DNA of 7,226 nucleotides from Akkermansia sp. (lineage in GTDB: Bacteria; Verrucomicrobiota; Verrucomicrobiia; Verrucomicrobiales; Akkermansiaceae). Location of the stretch: NCBI GenBank assembly GCA_017379255.1, contig JAFNWZ010000334.1:1-7226 (forward strand), in the 5' to 3' direction. Position numbers and translations under genes: made by a program. The notes below the pieces were generated by a model, which did no database searches, had not been told where the DNA came from, and saw only the letters and a list, made by a program, of their open reading frames with translations. Below, one piece after another: positions 1 to 6,094 of this stretch (positions within the stretch are counted from its first letter, which is position 1; every line of letters starts with the position of its first letter).

Positions 1-858
1 AAGAAGCTAGAAGATATCTGGCAAACCTATGTCAGAAGCAATCAGCTCTGGGACTCTGGCGGCTCTACGCTTGCTGCCATTAACTGGTGGATATCCGGGG
101 TGTATTCTCCTTTGAATGAGGATGCCGGGAAATGGGCAGATAGGGAAGACCCCGTCTGGAAGCGTTTTTATGCTACGCCGGAAAAAACGTATGAATCAGG
201 TGACGATGAGATTCTTCCGATGGCTCTTCCGAATTATAAGCAGAAAGATGATAATTCCGGAGAATATAAGTATTTCGGAGGATACTACTACGACCAGTAC
301 GGGCTTACGCAGCAAAATCTCTCCAGTTTCCTGCTTGTTGACTGGGAGTGTGATGATTCCCCGGAATCCGGCACTAACCAGAGCACGCTGACCCTGGGCG
401 GTGTAAACATGGACGCAGATGGGGATACGGAAAGTATCTACGCCATTCCGTTTGCCACCATACTTGATGAGTCTCCTGTTTCCCTTACTATATACTCAGC
501 AAACCCCAATCTGGATGCCGAGAACCCCGAACCCCTTGCCCATGCCATCACTCTGTGGGGGGTAGAATACGAGAATGATAAGTTGGTCCGCATCTGGCTG
601 ACGGATTCTGATGACGGTATGGAAAGGCTTTTCTCCATGTCCGTTATCATGGATGAGGTTAAGAACAAGATATATCTGGATGATGACCTCACGGATGATT
701 CCATCTTCTGTCAGGAATACGGCTACGATGTATTCATCGCTGAAATCTTTTCCATTAATCCATCTGAGACGGCAGACTGGCAGATGGTGCCGGAGCCTGC
801 CACGGCTACACTGAGCCTGCTGGCGCTGGCCGCCCTGGCCGTCCGCCGTCGTCGCTGA
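1..858 (+). CDS. IdeS/Mac-like (C66-type) cysteine peptidase, PEP-CTERM tail, copy 1; 5' end outside window
   Basis: The frame is open to the left edge and 285 residues are visible, so this is the C-terminal part of a gene; a GTG at 100 is internal, since the preceding codons (KKLEDIWQTYVRSN...) align with both downstream paralogs. The catalytic Cys block lies outside the window. Visible blocks in order are AINWW, GYYYDQYGLT (280-309), LAHAITLWGVEYEN with the predicted catalytic His at 541-543, and LTDSDD with predicted Asp codons at 604 and 610. The His-to-Asp spacing of 21 is close to the 22 of streptococcal IdeS (His262, Asp284, Asp286). The last 23 residues (787-855) are a PEP-CTERM signal: VPEP, a hydrophobic Ala/Leu helix, then four Arg. 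In this family the enzyme cleaves protein substrates (IgG in streptococci); the substrate here is unknown. Exosortase-dependent surface sorting is inferred. It resembles copy 2 more than copy 3, sharing a long insert (QSTLTLGGVNMDADGD). Confidence 0.85.
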   Translation, partial: KKLEDIWQTYVRSNQLWDSGGSTLAAINWWISGVYSPLNEDAGKWADREDPVWKRFYATPEKTYESGDDEILPMALPNYKQKDDNSGEYKYFGGYYYDQYGLTQQNLSSFLLVDWECDDSPESGTNQSTLTLGGVNMDADGDTESIYAIPFATILDESPVSLTIYSANPNLDAENPEPLAHAITLWGVEYENDKLVRIWLTDSDDGMERLFSMSVIMDEVKNKIYLDDDLTDDSIFCQEYGYDVFIAEIFSINPSETADWQMVPEPATATLSLLALAALAVRRRR

Positions 859-910
859 AGCGACTATGGCGTGACAAGCCGCCGCCGCTGAAGCGCCTAT
901 GGCGTGACAA
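854..910 (+). repeat. Two-unit tandem repeat, 33-base period, spanning the stop codon of copy 1
   Basis: A 24-base unit at 854-877 recurs at 887-910 with a single difference (cgactatgg versus cgcctatgg). Weaker similarity extends leftward into the Arg codons (843-860 versus 876-893). Because the period is divisible by three, the second unit repeats the gene's end in frame: after the stop at 856-858, the same frame reads SDYGVTSRRR and then another stop (889-891), then SAYGVT. It looks like a small duplication of the Arg-tail and stop region. Confidence 0.85.
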
Positions 911-936
911 TCTGCCGTTGGGGCTTCGTGTTCCCC

Positions 937-973
937 AAGCCGCTACTCCCCGTAGGGATTCGCGGCTTTTTTT
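937..973 (+). terminator. Intrinsic terminator of peptidase copy 1
   Basis: A perfect 7-bp stem, AAGCCGC (937-943) with GCGGCTT (962-968), encloses a short inner stem (TCCC 947-950 with GGGA 955-958) and is followed by a run of seven T (967-973). A second hairpin just upstream (TTGGGG 918-923 with CCCCAA 933-938) shares two bases with it, so the two could compete. It separates copy 1 from copy 2. Confidence 0.8.
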
Positions 974-997
974 CCTTGTCAACAGGGCGCATCCTGG

Positions 998-1026
998 TTG
1001 ACTTCGCAAGGGGATTTTGCCATAAT
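998..1026 (+). promoter_or_regulatory. Sigma70-type promoter of peptidase copy 2
   Basis: The -35 box is TTGACT (998-1003) and the -10 box is CATAAT (1021-1026), with 17-base spacing and a TGC directly before the -10 (extended -10). ATG 1051 follows 24 bases later. The same layout precedes copy 3. The leader has no clear Shine-Dalgarno sequence and carries a T-tract just before the start. Confidence 0.65.
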
Positions 1027-1050
1027 CCGGGGGTAACAGTTTTTTCATAT

Positions 1051-2169
1051 ATGAAATTGAACAGTCTCTTTGTATTATCTCTTGGCCTCTCATTTGGATT
1101 GGCATTTGCTGAGGAGTCTATTGACCCGGATTATTCCAATGTTCACTGGGCGCAGGGGGTGGGCGTCAATGCGGCCGGAGAGGTAGAAGGCTGGTATGAT
1201 GCCGAGAAAACCGTTGAAGAGGGTGATGCCGATGATAATATGTGCTACGCGGCATCGGCAGCAAACATTATTGCCTGGTGGCAGGACAACTACAGTGCGG
1301 TTGCCAGTCAGGACGCCCCGAAGGAGCTTAAGGACACTGGCGGCATCTGGGATTCCTTTGTCCAGAGTAACAGGAACCAGGAAGCAGGCGGCGACCCCCT
1401 TTCTGCCATCAACTGGTGGCTTACCGGTGTGTTTGAGCCTGCGGACAGCCAGGGAAACATTATTCCGGAGACCGGGACAGAGGTCTGGAATCGTTTTTAT
1501 TTACCGTACGATGATGTAGCTGAAGACGCAGCAGAAGATGACGAATATTTTACGGGGGCGATTTCGAATTTCGAGATAGCTGGTAAGCCGTTCAATGGAT
1601 ACTACTATGACCAGTACGGGCTGACGCAGCAAGACCTTGCTGATTTCCTGGTGACCGCATGGGAGGGTGATGTCCCCTCTGAATCCGGCACTACCCATAG
1701 CACGCTGACCATGGGCGACATCAACGTGGGCGCAGATGGGGATATTGAAACTATCTATGACATCCCGTTTGTCGAACTGCTTGAAGAGTCTCCTATTGCC
1801 CTTGCCATATATTCAGTAGAACCCTATGAGGACGCAGAGGACCCCCTTGCCCACGCTCTTACGCTGTGGGGGGTGGAGTTTGATGAAGATGGGAATCTGG
1901 AAAGCATCTGGCTGACGGATTCTGATGACGAGGAGGATCGGCTTTTCCAGATGTCTGTTGTGATGGATGAAGAGGCCGACAAGATTTACCTTGGCGAGAA
2001 ACAGACCGATGGTTCCTATTATTGTGGTTATGGCAACGATATCTTCATCATTGGCGTCTATGCCATTAATTCATCTCTGTCGGCAAACTGGCAGCTGGTG
2101 CCCGAGCCTGCCACGGCTACGCTGAGCCTGCTGGCTCTCGCTGCCCTGGCCGCCCGCCGTCGTCGGTAA
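1051..2169 (+). CDS. IdeS/Mac-like (C66-type) cysteine peptidase with PEP-CTERM tail, copy 2 (complete)
   Basis: The 372-residue protein starts at the ATG at 1051, which begins a typical signal peptide (MKLNSLFVLS..., cleavage probably after AFA, residue 20). The frame stays open to 904, but that stretch contains the terminator of copy 1 and this gene's promoter. The Cys block reads DDNMCYAASAANIIAWW with predicted nucleophile Cys65. Lys53 in GWYDAEKT aligns with IdeS Lys84 in GWYDITKT. Predicted His268 lies in LAHALTLWGVEF, and Asp290 and Asp292 in WLTDSDD. The His-Asp distances of 22 and 24 equal those of IdeS. AINWW (119-123) and GYYYDQYGLT (183-192) are shared by all three copies. Two inserts relative to copy 3 (about 131-181, acidic, and 205-246) fall between the Cys and His blocks and may shape substrate choice. 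Residues 350-372 are the PEP-CTERM signal, implying export and exosortase processing. The family is well supported; the substrate is unknown. Confidence 0.9.
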   Translation: MKLNSLFVLSLGLSFGLAFAEESIDPDYSNVHWAQGVGVNAAGEVEGWYDAEKTVEEGDADDNMCYAASAANIIAWWQDNYSAVASQDAPKELKDTGGIWDSFVQSNRNQEAGGDPLSAINWWLTGVFEPADSQGNIIPETGTEVWNRFYLPYDDVAEDAAEDDEYFTGAISNFEIAGKPFNGYYYDQYGLTQQDLADFLVTAWEGDVPSESGTTHSTLTMGDINVGADGDIETIYDIPFVELLEESPIALAIYSVEPYEDAEDPLAHALTLWGVEFDEDGNLESIWLTDSDDEEDRLFQMSVVMDEEADKIYLGEKQTDGSYYCGYGNDIFIIGVYAINSSLSANWQLVPEPATATLSLLALAALAARRRR

Positions 2170-2188
2170 GCCGCGCGATAACCGTTTT

Positions 2189-2222
2189 AAGCCGCTGCGC
2201 CCTCATGGTGCAGCGGCTTTTT
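2189..2222 (+). terminator. Intrinsic terminator of peptidase copy 2
   Basis: A perfect 10-bp GC-rich stem, AAGCCGCTGC (2189-2198) with GCAGCGGCTT (2210-2219), has an 11-base loop and is followed by five T (2218-2222). It begins 19 bases after the stop codon and separates copy 2 from copy 3. Confidence 0.9.
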
Positions 2223-2247
2223 CGTGTCTCTATGGTAGCATTGTCTG

Positions 2248-2276
2248 TTGAACAGGGGCGGGAATTATGCTAGAAT
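2248..2276 (+). promoter_or_regulatory. Sigma70-type promoter of peptidase copy 3
   Basis: The -35 box is TTGAAC (2248-2253) and the -10 box is TAGAAT (2271-2276), with 17-base spacing and TGC before the -10 (extended -10). ATG 2303 follows 26 bases later. An in-frame ATG at 2267 overlaps the -10 region, so it cannot be the start of a transcript made from this promoter. Confidence 0.65.
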
Positions 2277-2302
2277 GCTCCCAGGGCATTGTTGCCGTTT
2301 TT

Positions 2303-3295
2303 ATGAAGCTGATTCATTTTCTCGTATTATCCCTGGGACTCACGCCTGGCTGGTCTGCCGCAGCGGCTTCCTCCTATGACGAAGTGACCGGCACCGGAAC
2401 GGTGTGGGCGCAGGGAGTGAGCGTCAACGCTGATGGAACGGTAGTGGGCTGGTATGATGCCAATAAGGATGATCCTTACGATGGGGATGTCGATGACCTG
2501 ATGTGTTATGCAGCCTGCGCGGCTAACCTCATTGCCTGGTGGCAGTCGGGCGAGTATGGTAAGAACCTCACATCCACCGCGCCCAGGAAGCTTGACGCCA
2601 TCTGGGAAAGGTATAAGGAGAGCAATGTGGTGCCAGACATGGGCGGTGACCCTGCGGCGGCCATCAACTGGTGGCTTTCGGGGGTGTATTCCCCCGCCAG
2701 CGAGTCTGACTGGAAGCGCTATTATGCCGAGAAGATGAAGGAGTATGTGCCGCAGACGCACACGCCTTTCAGCGGATACTACTATGACCAGTACGGCTTG
2801 ACCAGTAATGACCTTTCCGACCTCATCTTTGATGCGTGGATTTATGGTGAATGGTCAAAGGACGGCGGAGCCGAGATAGATTTCAGAGCGATGTTTGAGA
2901 GCGGCGCCGGCATTTCTCTTGCCATTTTCGCCGACACGTCCGAGCTTGCCCATGCCATCACGCTGTGGGGGGTGGAGTATGAGAACGGCAATCTCACGAA
3001 ATTGTGGGTGACGGATTCCGATGATTACTGGGTTACAGAGCCCAGCCTTTTCAGCGCCACCGTTGAAACCAGGGAAGGTAAAATCTACATTACCGGAACG
3101 GATTATGATATGAACGAAACAGAGGATGGAACGACCTGGTCATATTATGGCGATGGTGTCTATATCGACTCTGTGTACGCTATCAGAGCCGCGGCATCCG
3201 CAAACTGGCAGCTGGTGCCGGAGCCTGCCACGGCTACGCTGAGCCTGCTGGCGTTCGCTGGCCTGGCCGTCCGCCGTCGCCGTGGGGGCCGTTGA
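2303..3295 (+). CDS. IdeS/Mac-like (C66-type) cysteine peptidase with PEP-CTERM tail, copy 3 (complete, shorter)
   Basis: The 330-residue protein starts at ATG 2303 with a signal peptide (MKLIHFLVLSLGLTPGWSAA); the earlier in-frame ATG at 2267 lies inside the promoter. The Cys block is DDLMCYAACAANLIAWW with predicted nucleophile Cys68 and an extra Cys72 that copy 2 lacks (Ser there). Lys55 in GWYDANK aligns with IdeS Lys84. Predicted His217 is in LAHAITLWGVEY, and Asp238 and Asp240 are in VTDSDD; His-Asp spacing is 21. AINWW (120-124) and GYYYDQYGLT (158-167) are shared with the other copies. It lacks most of the acidic insert and the STLTMG insert of copy 2, so it is a more compact and diverged paralog. 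The PEP-CTERM signal starts at Val305 and, unlike the other copies, has three extra residues (GGR) after the Arg cluster. It probably acts outside the cell or at the surface; the substrate cannot be told from the sequence. Confidence 0.9.
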   Translation: MKLIHFLVLSLGLTPGWSAAAASSYDEVTGTGTVWAQGVSVNADGTVVGWYDANKDDPYDGDVDDLMCYAACAANLIAWWQSGEYGKNLTSTAPRKLDAIWERYKESNVVPDMGGDPAAAINWWLSGVYSPASESDWKRYYAEKMKEYVPQTHTPFSGYYYDQYGLTSNDLSDLIFDAWIYGEWSKDGGAEIDFRAMFESGAGISLAIFADTSELAHAITLWGVEYENGNLTKLWVTDSDDYWVTEPSLFSATVETREGKIYITGTDYDMNETEDGTTWSYYGDGVYIDSVYAIRAAASANWQLVPEPATATLSLLAFAGLAVRRRRGGR

Positions 3296-3451
3296 TAAGC
3301 AACATGGACAGGATGGAGGCTGCCCCGGTCTGGTTTTGTGCTCTGGCTATTTGATATGTACTGGATGGGGGAGGGGGCATTGCTCCCGGATTCCCTCATA
3401 GATGAATGCAGAGAGAGCCGAGAAGTATTACCAGAAATCTGAATGAACGCG

Positions 3452-3496
3452 AACGGCGGTAGAAGCAGGGGCTTTTGTCGCCGCTCTGCCGTTTTT
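3452..3496 (+). terminator. Possible terminator of peptidase copy 3
   Basis: AACGGC (3452-3457) can pair with GCCGTT (3488-3493), with an inner AGAAGC/GCTTTT stem (3461-3466 with 3471-3476), followed by five T (3492-3496). CGGCG with CGCCG (3454-3458 with 3479-3483) is an alternative pairing. It lies about 155 bases after the stop of copy 3 and the stem is imperfect, so this is a weak call. Confidence 0.4.
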
Positions 3497-3563
3497 CCAG
3501 AATACACGCTGTCATAAATGAAGACAGGGTGACCAGGGGCGCAAGGAGGTTAAGTATTAGACA

Positions 3564-3603
3564 GGAAAATATAGAACAGGAGAGCTCATGGGGTTCCGGT
3601 TCT
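3564..3603 (-). terminator. Possible terminator of the TonB-dependent uptake operon
   Basis: Read on the - strand, AGAAC then, after one mismatch, GGA pairs with TCC and GTTCT (3573-3581 with 3595-3603 on +), and the stem is followed by ATATTTT. It begins 8 bases beyond the tonB stop codon, which suits an operon end. The stem is short with one mismatch. Confidence 0.45.
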
Positions 3604-3611
3604 GCGCGGAA

Positions 3612-4340
3612 TTACAAGTTGAAGTGGAGGGTGGTGCGGATGCGGGACTCGCAGGCCGTATTATTGCGGCGGGCGGGGGTAAAGCGCCAGTGGCAGAGTA
3701 CCCAGTTGAGGGCATGCCGGTCTAATGTGGCGTTTCCGCAGGATTGCACGATTTCTCCTGCTGTTGGTGCTCCTTCTGCATTGATGCAGAGGGTGAGCCC
3801 GACTGAGCCCTGCACGCGCAGCCGGCGCAGGCGGGGCGGGTAGGGCGGTCTGGGACATTGCTCGTAGTCAGGCGGGGTATAGTGGCCGTTTGTTGCCGGG
3901 GCTGGCGCGGCTGCGGTTGACCTGGGGCTCGCGGATGGGGGGACCGTTTTTGCTCCGGGGCCGGCTAGTAGCGATTCTGCATCTGTTTCAAGCAGTGGTT
4001 CGTCCGGCTCTGACTCCGGGAGGTCTGGAAGCCGGGACTGGTTCATGGTGGACAGGTCGGGACAGAGCGGCCTGGCGACCGTGACGGGGCTGATAGCCGG
4101 AATGGATACCGGCCTGGGTTGATGTGGAACCGGACGCTCGTTGATATCATCTTCGCCGGGGATGTACGTGATACCGGTGAGGTTGCAATCTGCATTGCTG
4201 GCGGGGGGAATGAGCGGGGTGAAAAATGCCCAGAGCATTACACCCACCCATGGCGGCAGCACGAGGGCGAGGGCTCGCAGAGCCTGTGCCTGCCGTTGGC
4301 GGGTGAGTATTGCCGCCGGGGTGTGGGAGATGTGAATCAT
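3612..4340 (-). CDS. tonB: TonB family protein (energy transducer)
   Basis: This 242-residue protein has TonB architecture: a short cytoplasmic N-terminus, one membrane segment (about 22-44, LRALALVLPPWVGVMLWAFF), a Pro-rich periplasmic linker with an acidic stretch (about 45-160), and a C-terminal TonB domain (about 163-242). The domain shows the family pattern YPPRLRRLRVQGSVGLTL, then SCG, LDRHAL and WRFTPA. TonB proteins couple the inner-membrane proton-motive force, through ExbB/ExbD, to outer-membrane receptors; exbB and exbD are not in the window. Its ATG overlaps the stop of the preceding binding-protein gene (ATGA, 4337-4340), which fixes the start and suggests translational coupling. 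It is the last gene of the operon and is presumably dedicated to the receptor encoded two genes upstream (inference). It has seven cysteines, all after the membrane segment (Cys52, 93, 162, 185, 201, 216, 230), which is unusual for a TonB. Confidence 0.85.
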   Translation of the reverse strand: MIHISHTPAAILTRQRQAQALRALALVLPPWVGVMLWAFFTPLIPPASNADCNLTGITYIPGEDDINERPVPHQPRPVSIPAISPVTVARPLCPDLSTMNQSRLPDLPESEPDEPLLETDAESLLAGPGAKTVPPSASPRSTAAAPAPATNGHYTPPDYEQCPRPPYPPRLRRLRVQGSVGLTLCINAEGAPTAGEIVQSCGNATLDRHALNWVLCHWRFTPARRNNTACESRIRTTLHFNL

Positions 4341-6094
4341 GGCTGGTTGTTGACCCAGAAAAGGTGAGCATCGAGCGCCTCATAGCACCACGGACTGGGG
4401 GGAATACTCAGCCGGGGATGGTGGATGAGGTAGATGCGGTTTTCTTTCCAGCCGGGTAGCCAGATGGCGTGTTCATGCACCAGGTGGTCAATGCGCGCCA
4501 GGTTGCTGGCCGAGGGGGTGTTCCTGTAGTCTGCCAGTGCGGCGTTCATATCAGCTGCATTCAAGCAGAAGGGTGAGGCTGCCGGCTCAGCACCGGGTGA
4601 GAAGAATCGGGCTGGCTCCGGCTGTTCCGGGGCGGGCATGGCCCAGAATACGAGCTGGTGGCTGCGTTCCTGCAGCCGGCGCTGGCAGATTTGCCAGGGA
4701 ACGGGCTCGGGCACAATCTCTGCTCCGCATTGTGCCGCGCTGCGGATGAGCGGGGCAAGCAGGATACTGATTTTTTCGTGTGGGGTGTAGAGCAGGGTGA
4801 CGCTCAGCCGGGTGCCATCTGCCCGGTGCAGAATGCCATCTGCCCCAGTGGCGGTGTAGCCTGCGCGCGCAAACGCTTCGCGGGCAGCCAAGGGGTTGTA
4901 TGTATATTGCGGGGTGTGCTGAGGGGTGAGTGCGCCATAGCCGGTGTGGAACGTGCGGAGCCGCTGCCCTTCGCCGCGCATGATGAGCTGCATGCCGGTG
5001 TCCATATCCATGGCTTGCAGCAGCCCGCGGCGCAGTTCGGCATCGGGCAGGGTGCGGGTATTGAGGGCGATGCCGTAGGGCGGCAGCGGGTATTCGGCAT
5101 CGTAAACGCAGCGGATGAGGTCTTCGGCTGGTTCGGCCCGTTCCTGCCAGGCCGCGATGTTGCGGGTCTGAAGGGCATCGAGCTTGCCGCGCAGCAGGAA
5201 TTCCCACACCTGGGACTCGCTGGTCAGAAAGTGGTATTCGAGCGTATCGGCATTGAAGCGGTGGCGGCAGAGCGGCAGCTGCCCGCCCCACCATTGCGGG
5301 ATGCGTTGCAGCTCGATGCAGCGCCCCCGTTCCACCCGGCTCACGCGGTACGGCCCGGTGGCCGGGGGAATGCGCTGGGCGTAGGTTTCGCGGTAGCGGG
5401 TGTTGAAATGGTGGTAGAAACCGGGTTCCGCAGGCAGCAGCAGGCGTGCTGCGGCAAGGGCATCTGCGGTCGTTTCGCGCATGGTGGCGGATAAGTGCTG
5501 CTCATCGTGCACCCTGATAGCGGAGAAGGCTTGTGCCATAGCCTCATATCCGGCGCATTGCTGCTCTGCCTGCAGCAGGGCTGCCAGCAGATAATCTCCG
5601 GCGCGCACCGGGCTCCCGTTGTTGTAGCGGGCGGCGCTGTCCAGCCGGAAAAAGACCGTATTTCCCACCACGGCCCATGCTTCGGCCACGCCTGCTGTTG
5701 CGCTCCCGGTGAGCGGGTGGCGCGCTACGAGCGGTATCTCCGTTGCGGCCTGCAGATTCTGGTGGAAGAACTGGGCATCGCCACCGCCGAAATGCAGGAA
5801 ATGCGCCGGAAACGGGCCTGCATTGCAGAATCTCACCCGGCCGCCTTTGCGGGCTTGTGGTGAACCCACGGGGGGATGCCCCTCTGCCGTCTGCCATGGC
5901 AGGTCGGCAGGCAAGGGGGCATTTAATTCCAGTGAAATGAGGCTTACCCGGCTGAGCCGCTGGGCAAAATCAGCCGGGTAAGCGCCGGGCCCGCCTGATT
6001 CTGCAGCCAGCGTGAGCGGGGCGACCTGCCGGGAGGTGCTCCACCAGGCAAGTGCCGCAACTACCAGCAGCAGGAATGCAAGCGTACGTTTCAT
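4337..6094 (-). CDS. Family 5 extracellular solute-binding protein (YejA/Opp-like peptide-binding type)
   Basis: This 585-residue protein is in the usual size range of SBP_bac_5 proteins. A hydrophobic N-terminus (residues 1-18, MKRTLAFLLLVVAALAWW) is a signal peptide or membrane anchor; no lipobox Cys follows, so it is not an obvious lipoprotein. Family features in order are AEAWAVVGNTVFFRLDSAAR with YNNGSPVRAGDY (137-168), ATGPYRVSRVERGR (245-258), then PQWWGGQLPL and RFNADTLEYHF, much like the YejA pattern of a Trp-Gly site followed by a (Y/F)N-D block, and YGIALNTRTLPDAELRRGLL (340-359). Such proteins bind oligopeptides or peptide conjugates in the periplasm and pass them to an ABC permease; the ligand cannot be predicted here and no permease gene is visible. 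The start overlaps the receptor stop (TGATG) and the end overlaps the tonB start (ATGA). Nine cysteines are present. Long open frames on the opposite strand are GC-driven shadows. Confidence 0.85.
   Translation of the reverse strand: MKRTLAFLLLVVAALAWWSTSRQVAPLTLAAESGGPGAYPADFAQRLSRVSLISLELNAPLPADLPWQTAEGHPPVGSPQARKGGRVRFCNAGPFPAHFLHFGGGDAQFFHQNLQAATEIPLVARHPLTGSATAGVAEAWAVVGNTVFFRLDSAARYNNGSPVRAGDYLLAALLQAEQQCAGYEAMAQAFSAIRVHDEQHLSATMRETTADALAAARLLLPAEPGFYHHFNTRYRETYAQRIPPATGPYRVSRVERGRCIELQRIPQWWGGQLPLCRHRFNADTLEYHFLTSESQVWEFLLRGKLDALQTRNIAAWQERAEPAEDLIRCVYDAEYPLPPYGIALNTRTLPDAELRRGLLQAMDMDTGMQLIMRGEGQRLRTFHTGYGALTPQHTPQYTYNPLAAREAFARAGYTATGADGILHRADGTRLSVTLLYTPHEKISILLAPLIRSAAQCGAEIVPEPVPWQICQRRLQERSHQLVFWAMPAPEQPEPARFFSPGAEPAASPFCLNAADMNAALADYRNTPSASNLARIDHLVHEHAIWLPGWKENRIYLIHHPRLSIPPSPWCYEALDAHLFWVNNQP

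Larger units (their letters stand above)
3296..3611. other. Convergent intergenic region, no convincing gene
   Basis: These 316 bases separate the + strand peptidase array from the - strand uptake operon. Frames that are open here have no recognisable protein character and run antisense into the flanking genes. I see no tRNA, small protein with good start signals, or insertion-sequence end. A G-rich patch (3367-3377) can form a short GGGAG/CTCCC hairpin without a T-run. The only candidate signals are the two possible terminators listed separately. Confidence 0.6.

Noticed and set aside
854..910. Possible CRISPR-like spaced repeat
   Set aside because: There are only two units, the between-unit sequence is 9 bases, and the repeat is an in-frame copy of the gene end.
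806..1105. 99-residue - strand open frame with internal repeats (SRHRRF / SRHSRF)
   Set aside because: The repeats are only the reverse reading of the 33-base tandem duplication, and the frame crosses a terminator and a promoter of the + strand genes.
3367..3387. GGGAG/CTCCC hairpin after peptidase copy 3
   Set aside because: It is a short stem with a G-rich loop and no T-run on either strand, so it is not a credible terminator.
3160..3507. 115-residue - strand open frame over the end of peptidase copy 3
   Set aside because: It overlaps the conserved PEP-CTERM coding region antisense and has no protein signature.
3475..3843. 122-residue + strand open frame starting in the intergenic region
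   Set aside because: Most of it is antisense to the TonB C-terminal domain; it is Arg/Ser-rich, low-information sequence with no recognisable motif.
4658..5494. 278-residue open frame on the + strand inside the solute-binding protein gene
   Set aside because: It is antisense to a clearly recognisable family 5 protein, shows no domain character of its own, and long antisense frames are expected in GC-rich coding DNA.
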